This document shows positions 1-5,163 of a stretch of DNA of 5,163 nt, one piece after another. The position numbers and the translations under genes were made by a program. Each line of letters begins with the position of its first letter. Within the stretch, counting starts at the first letter, position 1. The notes beneath the pieces were generated by a model. That model did not search any database and had not been told where the DNA came from. It worked only from the letters and a program-made list of their open reading frames with translations. This DNA comes from Candidatus Zhuqueibacterota bacterium (GTDB taxonomy: Bacteria; SM23-31; B21-G16), in contig QNDJ01000162.1 in the NCBI GenBank assembly GCA_003644825.1, positions 1 through 5,163 on the forward strand. Direction: 5' to 3'.

Positions 1-15
1 AAAATTTTTAAATTC

Positions 16-44
16 TTGAGAAATATTAGAGAAATCATTATATT
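16..44 (+). promoter_or_regulatory. Putative sigma70-type promoter of the signalling operon
   Basis: TTGAGA at 16-21 (one mismatch from TTGACA) is followed after exactly 17 bases by TATATT at 39-44 (one mismatch from TATAAT). Transcription would start near 51-52, giving a leader of about 40 bases before the ATG at 91. The position, just upstream of the first of three closely spaced genes, supports a real promoter. In DNA this rich in A and T such matches also arise by chance, so the call rests mainly on the ideal spacing and location. Confidence 0.5.
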
Positions 45-45
45 A

Positions 46-80
46 ATAATATACAAAATAAACATAATATACAAAATAAA
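46..80 (+). repeat. Two-copy 17-base direct repeat, candidate operator
   Basis: The 17-mer ATAATATACAAAATAAA occurs exactly at 46-62 and again at 64-80, separated by one base (period 18). It begins just downstream of the putative -10 box, covers the expected transcription start and fills most of the untranslated leader of the response-regulator gene. A direct repeat spaced at slightly under two helical turns at such a place could be a binding site for the MerR-like domain of the protein encoded immediately downstream, which would make it autoregulatory. That role is inference. A simple tandem duplication in A+T-rich DNA is the alternative. Confidence 0.6.
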
Positions 81-90
81 AAATTAAACA

Positions 91-651
91 ATGACAAAAG
101 TTGTCTTTTCAACATTTCAAGCAGCCGAATATTGTAATACAAGTTATATGTCTATAAAGAGGTGGATATTTTCAGGTAAACTTAAAGCATATAAAACACC
201 TGGTGGTCACTATAGAATACTTAAAGATGATTTACTTGACTTTATGGCGAAAAATAATATACCTGTATATGAAAATGTATTGTTAAGAAAAAGAGTATTG
301 ATTGTGGATGATGATTGTCTTGTTCGTGAAAGTATAGCAAATTTTTTAAGGTCTAACTGTTTTGGTTTTGAAGTAGCAACAGCAGAAGATGGTTTTGAAG
401 CAGGGGTTTTGGTAAGTCAGTTTTTACCAAATATAATAATTCTTGACCTTATGATGCCCAAAATGGATGGGTTTAAAGTTTGTAGGAAAATAAAAAAAAA
501 TCCACTGACTAAAAAGATAAAATTACTTGTTTTAACAGGATTTGCCGATGAAGAAAATGTAAATAAGGCTTATGAATATGGTGCAGATATGGTTCTATCA
601 AAACCTCTGGAAATGGATGAATTGCTGGATGCAATTAATTCAATAATATAA
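91..651 (+). CDS. Response regulator with N-terminal MerR/excisionase-type HTH and C-terminal receiver
   Basis: A 186-residue cytoplasmic DNA-binding response regulator with the reverse of the usual domain order. Residues about 5-57 form a MerR-superfamily/excisionase-type winged helix-turn-helix: the recognition region is SYMSIKRWIFSGKL and the wing carries KTPGGHYRI (35-43). Residues about 67-186 are a CheY-like receiver with the acidic cluster D73-D75, phosphoacceptor D119 in LDLMMP, switch T149 and K171 followed by Pro, so it should be phosphorylatable. The ATG at 91 is the first possible start, because an in-frame TAA lies at 85-87, and the HTH begins right after it. No Shine-Dalgarno sequence is visible. 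It is the first gene of the signalling operon, 8 bases ahead of the kinase, and is the likely output regulator of the system. Its targets are unknown; the leader repeat is one candidate. A nine-A run at 492-500 lies within the receiver. Confidence 0.93.
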   Translation: MTKVVFSTFQAAEYCNTSYMSIKRWIFSGKLKAYKTPGGHYRILKDDLLDFMAKNNIPVYENVLLRKRVLIVDDDCLVRESIANFLRSNCFGFEVATAEDGFEAGVLVSQFLPNIIILDLMMPKMDGFKVCRKIKKNPLTKKIKLLVLTGFADEENVNKAYEYGADMVLSKPLEMDELLDAINSII

Positions 652-659
652 TATAAAAA

Positions 660-1883
660 ATGGAAAATAGCTTTAAATACAGGCTGAATGAAAACTTTAT
701 AAATGAATTTGGGGAGTTAAAACAGAAAATCTTTGAGCTTGAATCCACGATATTTGAAATAAAAAAGGTCGGTGAAAAACTTTTAAATAATCAACATATT
801 ATAGAGTATTTGCTTAACCTGCTTCCACACCCAGCAATGTTAATTAATAAATTCAGGATTGTTTTAGCTTGTAATTGTATTGTGAAAGAGATGGGTGCGG
901 TTGTTGGTGGCTTTTGCTGGTATGATTTTGGTAAAATCGAATATATATCTGAAAAGGATAAAGATTATATTAGTAAATATAATAAAATACCACCTTATGG
1001 TTGTCATTGTAAATTTTGTTTAGCTGATAAGGCTCTTGAAAGTAATAAACTAACCACCAACCATGAGATAAAAGCCTTTGGGAAAATTTGGGATACATAC
1101 TGGATACCATTGAACAAAGATATATATCTTCGATACTCTATTGATATTACTGAGTATAAAAAGGCAGAAGAAGAATTAAATGTGTTCAGAAAACATATTC
1201 AGCAATCTGAAAAATTGGCTGCTGTTGGAAAACTTACTGCCAGTATAGCTCATGAAATAAATAATCCTCTTCAGGCAATTTCGGCAAATATAGGGTTCTT
1301 AATAAGTGCTCTGCCGGAAAATTTTCAGGAAAAAAGCAGTATTGAACAGATAAAAATTGGTGTGAGCAGAATAAAAGACACAGTAAAACAGCTTCTTGAT
1401 GTATATCGCTCTAAAACCAGCATTCTCGAAAGAGTGGATGTAAATATGGTTATTGAATCTACACTGGAACTGTTGAAAAATCAATTGATAATAAATAAGA
1501 TTGAAGTAAAAAAAAAATTAACAGCAAATATTCCGTTAATAATCGGCTCCAGGCAGGAGTTGCACCAGGTTTTTATGAATCTTATTATGAATGCACAGGA
1601 TGCAATGGAAAGTGGAGGAGTGCTTGAAATTACTACTAAAGTAAAAGACAATAATTTACAGATAATTTTTAAAGATAATGGTTGTGGTATATCAGAATCG
1701 GATATAAAACATATTTTTGAACCTTTTTATACAACTAAATCAAACGTATTTGGAACAGGATTGGGACTATCCATATCAAAAGGCATAATTGAAAATTTTG
1801 GTGGAAGAATTAATGTAAAAAGTAAATTAGGGGAAGGAACTACCTTTACAATAATTTTTCCATTGGTACAGAAGAATTTTTAA
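660..1883 (+). CDS. Soluble PAS-domain histidine kinase with cysteine-rich sensor
   Basis: A 407-residue histidine kinase with no transmembrane segment, so it probably senses a cytoplasmic signal. Residues about 12-50 look like a helical or coiled-coil lead-in. Residues about 51-172 form a PAS-like domain ending in the typical DITEYKKAEEEL linker; it contains C71, C73, C86, C115, C117 and C120, including GCHCKFC, which could bind a metal, Fe-S cluster or redox signal (inference). The DHp domain has H198 in SIAHEINNPLQA. The ATPase domain is complete: N-box N307/N311, DNGCGI (339-344), FEPFYTTK (353-360), GTGLGL (365-370) and GEGTTF (391-396). The ATG is the first available start, since an in-frame TAA lies at 654-656. 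The upstream gap is an all-A/T 8 bases with no Shine-Dalgarno site, which suggests translational coupling to the preceding gene. It is the only complete kinase here, so it is the natural phosphate donor for both flanking proteins. Confidence 0.94.
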   Translation: MENSFKYRLNENFINEFGELKQKIFELESTIFEIKKVGEKLLNNQHIIEYLLNLLPHPAMLINKFRIVLACNCIVKEMGAVVGGFCWYDFGKIEYISEKDKDYISKYNKIPPYGCHCKFCLADKALESNKLTTNHEIKAFGKIWDTYWIPLNKDIYLRYSIDITEYKKAEEELNVFRKHIQQSEKLAAVGKLTASIAHEINNPLQAISANIGFLISALPENFQEKSSIEQIKIGVSRIKDTVKQLLDVYRSKTSILERVDVNMVIESTLELLKNQLIINKIEVKKKLTANIPLIIGSRQELHQVFMNLIMNAQDAMESGGVLEITTKVKDNNLQIIFKDNGCGISESDIKHIFEPFYTTKSNVFGTGLGLSISKGIIENFGGRINVKSKLGEGTTFTIIFPLVQKNF

Positions 1884-1889
1884 AGAGGA
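1884..1889 (+). promoter_or_regulatory. Shine-Dalgarno site for the REC-DHp-REC gene
   Basis: AGAGGA lies directly after the kinase stop codon (1881-1883) and ends six bases before the ATG at 1896. It supports that start and is the only clear Shine-Dalgarno site among the three signalling genes. Confidence 0.75.
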
Positions 1890-1895
1890 ATATTT

Positions 1896-2957
1896 ATGGA
1901 AAAGTTTAATGAAAATATTCTTATTGTTGAAGATGATGTTCAGGTGCTTATGAGTTTTGAAAGGATATTGAAAAAAGATGGATATAATATCACAGCTGTT
2001 GACAGTGGAAACAAAGCATTAAACTTTTTAAAAAAACAAAAATATGACCTTGTACTTGCAGATATTATAATGAAAGGGATTGATGGGCTTCAAATTTTAG
2101 AGGAAACTAAAAAGATTTCACCTGAAACAGCTGTAATTCTTGTAACTGGTTACAGTTCTATGGAAACAGTGATTGATGCATTAAGGAAGGGTGCTGTTGA
2201 TTACATTTTGAAACCCTGTGATGAAGAGGAGTTGAGATTACGAATAAAAAAAGCCTTAGACAGGCAAAAACTTGAACAGGGAGCTTTAAAAGCTGAAGAA
2301 TATAAAAAAATATCTGAAACCCTTGGAGCAATATCTCATGAATTAAATAATCCATTGACTGCAATAATCGGGAATGTGGAACTTATGACTTTAGATTTAC
2401 CGGAGAATCATCCTGCATTTGAAAAGCTTAAAGTGATAGAGAGTTCAGCAGAAAAAATGGCTGAAATTATACAAAAAATGAGGGATATTAAAGGTATTGA
2501 GAGAAAAAAGTATACAAAAGATTCAAAAATAATAGATATTCAAAAGAGCAGTAAATTCAGAAAGCCCGACGCCGGAACAATTTTAATAGTTGATGACGAT
2601 GTTGCAATAACAAAATTGTATTCAAATATCCTTAAAAACTGTGAGTATAAAGTGGATGCTGTTAATAGCGGTTTTGAAGCTTTAGACGCAATAAAGAAGA
2701 AAAATTATTCTATTGTGATTCTGGATGTTAGTATGCCTGAAATGGATGGATATGAAACTTTACAAAAAATAAGTGAATATTATTCCAGAAAAAGGATTCA
2801 ATTGCCTGCAACAATTATGATTACAGGTTTTGATGTTGAAGGTATATTGCAAAAATGTAAAAACAAAGGTGCTTTTGCTGCTCTGCATAAACCTTTGAAA
2901 AATAAGGTGTTAATTGAAACTGTAAAAGAGGCAGAAAAATTTATAAAAAGAAATTAA
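1896..2957 (+). CDS. REC-DHp-REC phosphorelay protein lacking an ATPase domain
   Basis: A 353-residue soluble protein with three phosphotransfer modules. Receiver 1 (about 6-122) has acidic residues E12/D13/D14, phosphoacceptor D56 in LADIIM, T84 and K106. A histidine-kinase-type dimerisation and phosphoacceptor domain (about 136-200) has H148 in AISHELNNPLTA. Receiver 2 (about 227-350) has D233-D235, D277 in LDVSMP, T310 and K332. No N, G1, F or G2 box follows the H-box: only about 30 linker residues separate the DHp from receiver 2, so it cannot bind ATP as a kinase. It probably passes phosphate (D56, H148, D277) or removes it, or docks with the neighbouring kinase; the exact direction is inference. 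All phosphosites are intact, so it does not look like a decayed hybrid kinase. The start is supported by AGAGGA six bases upstream. It lies 12 bases after the kinase gene and is last in the operon. Confidence 0.92.
   Translation: MEKFNENILIVEDDVQVLMSFERILKKDGYNITAVDSGNKALNFLKKQKYDLVLADIIMKGIDGLQILEETKKISPETAVILVTGYSSMETVIDALRKGAVDYILKPCDEEELRLRIKKALDRQKLEQGALKAEEYKKISETLGAISHELNNPLTAIIGNVELMTLDLPENHPAFEKLKVIESSAEKMAEIIQKMRDIKGIERKKYTKDSKIIDIQKSSKFRKPDAGTILIVDDDVAITKLYSNILKNCEYKVDAVNSGFEALDAIKKKNYSIVILDVSMPEMDGYETLQKISEYYSRKRIQLPATIMITGFDVEGILQKCKNKGAFAALHKPLKNKVLIETVKEAEKFIKRN
2954..2957. other. Interlocked convergent stop codons
   Basis: The palindrome TTAA carries both stop codons: TAA at 2955-2957 ends the plus-strand REC-DHp-REC gene, and TAA read from 2956 to 2954 ends the minus-strand lipoprotein gene. 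The two operons therefore meet with a four-base overlap and no intergenic space. Confidence 0.95.
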
Positions 2958-4957
2958 TCATTTACAAGCCTGTAAAGTTTTTTCCCCGCGCAGATAAAAA
3001 TATTACCCACAGGGTCTTTGTATATAAAGTCAGTGTAATTTTTTTCTTCTCTTTTAAGTAGAGGGGTAAACTCGTTTGAATTTTTATCTATCAGTAAAAG
3101 GTTTTTTGTTGATAGGGCATAAAAGTTTCCTTTATTGTCTTCGACTAAATCAAGTAAATCACCAAATTTTGAATTCCTGTTAAGTATTAACTTTTTATTC
3201 AAAATATCCACTGCAAAAAGGGTTGAATCTGCTGCTCCGTAAAGAATATTCTTGCTCAATTTATACAGACATCGAATCTTTTTTGCGTTCTTTACGGGTA
3301 TAATATCAAGGATTTTTTTGTTTTTTTCATAGTCCCATAATATTAAGTGAGCCTGATCTTTAGATTTTTCTTTTTCGGTTCCAGCAATTATTAAATCTTT
3401 ATTACCAAAAATAAATGTATTTATTTTTTGATTGCTTTTGAAGACCGATGTGATTTTAGTATTTTCCCCATTTATATTAATTTTAAAGATTTGATTTAGA
3501 GCAGGGTAGGTTGTAAAATATAAGTTATTATCGGTTCCTTTTATCATTCTACCTATTCCTTCACCCTTTGATATAGTAAATACACTTTCAGGATTATTGC
3601 TATGATTTTTTCCTGGATTCCAGATTAGAGAAGGGTCATATCTCAGGATGTTTTTACTATCACTGAATGTTATATAAAGGAATTTATTATAAGATATAAG
3701 ATTGTTTACATTACGTCCTTCATAGAGAAACTTTCCCAGGTCAGTTAATTTGTCTTTTGCAGGATTATAAGAAAAAAGATGAGGATTGCTTATACAGGTT
3801 CCATATAATATCTGGTCTGGTCCTTTGCATAGAGTATTAATTTTTTCTCCACCATCCAGAAAATATAGTCTTCTTTTTATGATAACCCTTGATTTTACTT
3901 TATCTACAATATTTAGTTCATTAAAATTAGTAAGGCAAAAGAAATACCTCTGGTCAATTACTCCGAACGGCATACCATATTTTTTTGACCGTTGTAGCCA
4001 GTCGTTACTTAAATACCGATATTGATAGATATAATTTTTAGGAATAAAACCTAAATATGCATCGAAGGCATCTGGAACAATGTATTGAGATATAAGAGAA
4101 GGGATGTATGTATCTATTTCAGGTGTTTCAGGTTCTTTTTCAATTTTTCTCCTGTAAGGGTTGATTACAATGAGCCTTCCAGCAGGATATAATGTAGCAA
4201 TTATTCTATCACCAACTCTTGTCATATTTTCAAAGGAGCCGTTATTTTTATATTTAATAATCATTTTGAATTTTTTGGAAATTAAATCATATTCATATAT
4301 TTTTGCTCCAGGAAAGGTAGAAATATATAGTTTATCACCAAAAGTTCCCAGTAAACTGGTTATTTTTATTTCATTATCATCTATATTTCCTATATAGGTT
4401 AAAATATTCCTTCTTGTGTTATAGGAGAAAAGATGGGCTCCCGGGGAAACTCCGATGTATAATTGTCTGTCGGTTGCAAATGTCATTGCCCATATACAAC
4501 CAGCGTTGGTTAAATTACCATATTTGTCTTTATATTCAAACTTTACGTTGAGATTTTGTAGTAATTTTGTTTTCAGGTCATATTTAAATAAATTTGCTTT
4601 AATAGATGTTCCTATATATAGGCTTTTATAACCTTCCTGAGCAAAAGCACCTATTCTTTTTGAGCCTTCCAGTAAGAAGCTATTACTCAGAAGATTTATT
4701 GGATTATATGTAAAAATTCGGGCGTATTTTGTAACATCGCTGCTTAATATAACTTCAGTATCAATGCCCCTGTCGATATCGGTTACAAAAGCCTTTCTAA
4801 ATGAAATACCATCACAGGGATTTCCAATATATTCCAGCTTAATTTCAGGAAGTGATGTATAAATTATTGATTTTTTTCTTGTACTATTTCTTTCCTTACT
4901 ACAGTTAAAGATTAAAAGTAAAGTAATAATAATGGTTACCAATCCCTTATTTTTCAT
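2954..4957 (-). CDS. Predicted lipoprotein with multi-blade beta-propeller repeats
   Basis: A 667-residue exported protein of unknown function. Residues 1-18 look like a lipoprotein signal peptide (basic MKNK, then a hydrophobic core) ending at C19 in LLLIFNCSKE. Asn just before the Cys is unusual, so lipidation is likely but not certain. The rest consists of degenerate beta-propeller blades. The recurring core is LYIGTS-like followed by PGAxLFxYD, seen near residues 113, 166, 210, 252, 383, 427, 479, 522, 571, 612 and 653, with a possible first blade at about 79-86. That suggests two propellers in tandem, separated by a less regular region at about 275-375. No catalytic motif is recognisable, so ligand or protein binding in the periplasm or at the cell surface is the best guess. 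The ATG is supported by GGAGA seven bases upstream. It follows the PD40-repeat gene by 13 bases and is probably co-transcribed with it. Confidence 0.88.
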   Translation of the reverse strand: MKNKGLVTIIITLLLIFNCSKERNSTRKKSIIYTSLPEIKLEYIGNPCDGISFRKAFVTDIDRGIDTEVILSSDVTKYARIFTYNPINLLSNSFLLEGSKRIGAFAQEGYKSLYIGTSIKANLFKYDLKTKLLQNLNVKFEYKDKYGNLTNAGCIWAMTFATDRQLYIGVSPGAHLFSYNTRRNILTYIGNIDDNEIKITSLLGTFGDKLYISTFPGAKIYEYDLISKKFKMIIKYKNNGSFENMTRVGDRIIATLYPAGRLIVINPYRRKIEKEPETPEIDTYIPSLISQYIVPDAFDAYLGFIPKNYIYQYRYLSNDWLQRSKKYGMPFGVIDQRYFFCLTNFNELNIVDKVKSRVIIKRRLYFLDGGEKINTLCKGPDQILYGTCISNPHLFSYNPAKDKLTDLGKFLYEGRNVNNLISYNKFLYITFSDSKNILRYDPSLIWNPGKNHSNNPESVFTISKGEGIGRMIKGTDNNLYFTTYPALNQIFKININGENTKITSVFKSNQKINTFIFGNKDLIIAGTEKEKSKDQAHLILWDYEKNKKILDIIPVKNAKKIRCLYKLSKNILYGAADSTLFAVDILNKKLILNRNSKFGDLLDLVEDNKGNFYALSTKNLLLIDKNSNEFTPLLKREEKNYTDFIYKDPVGNIFICAGKKLYRLVND
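2961..2983 (+). terminator. Weak intrinsic-terminator-like hairpin
   Basis: TTTACA (2961-2966) and TGTAAA (2971-2976) form a perfect 6-bp stem around the loop AGCC, followed by G and six T residues (2978-2983). It starts four bases after the stop of the REC-DHp-REC gene, the right place to end the signalling operon. The stem contains only one G-C pair, so it would be weak. The element lies within the last codons of the opposing lipoprotein gene. Confidence 0.4.
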
Positions 4958-4964
4958 ATTCAGT

Positions 4965-4969
4965 TCTCC
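4965..4969 (-). promoter_or_regulatory. Shine-Dalgarno site for the lipoprotein gene
   Basis: GGAGA on the minus strand ends seven bases before the ATG at 4957-4955. It sits in the 13-base gap after the preceding gene's stop and fixes the start of the lipoprotein just ahead of its signal peptide. Confidence 0.75.
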
Positions 4970-4970
4970 A

Positions 4971-5163
4971 TTAGTTTAATTTTCTGGTATTAAAAATATT
5001 TTCTACATCTTTTGTTTTAAGTAGATATATATCATAATTACCGGTTTTTCTTGAGGCGAACACTATATAATTACCGTTCTGAGAAAAGTGATGGTATGGC
5101 CCATTCATAATATATTCTATTATTTTTAAGGAAGTTATATTTCCATTTACTTTTGATATAAAG
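4971..5163 (-). CDS. C-terminal end of a PD40/TolB-like beta-propeller protein (partial)
   Basis: The last 63 codons of a gene whose 5' part lies beyond the window; the stop TAA is at 4973-4971 on the minus strand. The visible stretch GPYHHFSQNGNYIVFASR followed by KTGNYDIYLL matches the PD40 (WD40-like) repeat of TolB and its relatives, whose usual form is xFSPDGxxIxFxSxRxGxxxIY; here the usual Asp of the PDG turn is replaced (SQNG). A short tail, KTKDVENIFNTRKLN, ends the protein. Such repeats build beta-propellers in periplasmic or outer-membrane-associated proteins. The gene ends 13 bases before the lipoprotein start, so the two are likely in one operon and may act together. The full length, any signal peptide and other domains cannot be seen. 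Whether this is true TolB or another PD40 protein is open. Confidence 0.8.
   Translation of the reverse strand, partial: FISKVNGNITSLKIIEYIMNGPYHHFSQNGNYIVFASRKTGNYDIYLLKTKDVENIFNTRKLN

Noticed and set aside
1-14. AAAATTTT-type palindrome at the left edge
   Set aside because: It is short, pure A/T and has no G-C pairs; such palindromes are expected by chance in this DNA.
1-90. CRISPR-like or iteron-like reading of the leader repeat
   Set aside because: There are only two copies, separated by a single base, with no spacers and no replication or cas gene nearby.
1299-1484. Open frame of 61 codons on the minus strand inside the kinase gene
   Set aside because: It lies wholly opposite the DHp region of a clear histidine kinase, has no ribosome-binding site that I can see and no recognisable motif.
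2158-2364. Open frame of 68 codons on the minus strand inside the REC-DHp-REC gene
   Set aside because: It is opposite conserved receiver and H-box codons and shows no family signature, so it is a shadow of the real gene.
1896-2957. Idea that the REC-DHp-REC gene is a broken hybrid kinase (pseudogene)
   Set aside because: The frame is intact, every phosphosite is kept and the DHp-to-receiver linker is clean, with no ATPase remnants in it.
3786-4397. Two plus-strand open frames (3786-4025 and 4161-4397) within the lipoprotein gene
   Set aside because: They are antisense to regular propeller repeats; their hydrophobic look comes from reading A-rich codons backwards.

Overview
The window is a strongly A+T-rich piece of bacterial chromosome. 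It holds two converging gene groups packed with almost no spare DNA. The organism looks like a Gram-negative-type bacterium, because it has a lipoprotein and a TolB-like propeller protein encoded side by side. Many two-component domains in unusual orders, low GC and mixed use of Shine-Dalgarno sites fit a deltaproteobacterium-like lineage or a poorly sampled candidate phylum. No marker gene fixes the taxon, so this is a loose inference.

Left half, plus strand (1-2957): a sigma70-like promoter (16-44) and a 17-base direct repeat (46-80) lie ahead of three closely spaced signalling genes. The first (91-651) is a response regulator with a MerR/excisionase-type DNA-binding domain in front of its receiver. 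The second (660-1883) is a soluble histidine kinase with a cysteine-rich PAS-like sensor. The third (1896-2957) has two receivers flanking a histidine phosphoacceptor (DHp) domain and has no ATPase domain. Together they could form a complete phosphorelay: kinase His198, REC-DHp-REC protein, then the receiver of the DNA-binding protein. The repeat at the promoter is a candidate operator for that protein. The order of phosphate flow is inference.

Right half, minus strand (5163-2954): the last 63 codons of a PD40/TolB-type beta-propeller protein (4971-5163, cut by the window edge) are followed after 13 bases by a 667-residue predicted lipoprotein (2954-4957) made of about eleven or twelve propeller-blade repeats. 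These two are probably co-transcribed. Their role is unknown, and nothing in the sequence links them to the phosphorelay except position.

The two groups meet tail to tail with their stop codons interlocked in a four-base TTAA palindrome. A weak terminator-like hairpin for the plus-strand operon lies inside the end of the lipoprotein gene. There is no gene-free stretch over 300 bases, and I see no RNA gene, CRISPR array or mobile element.
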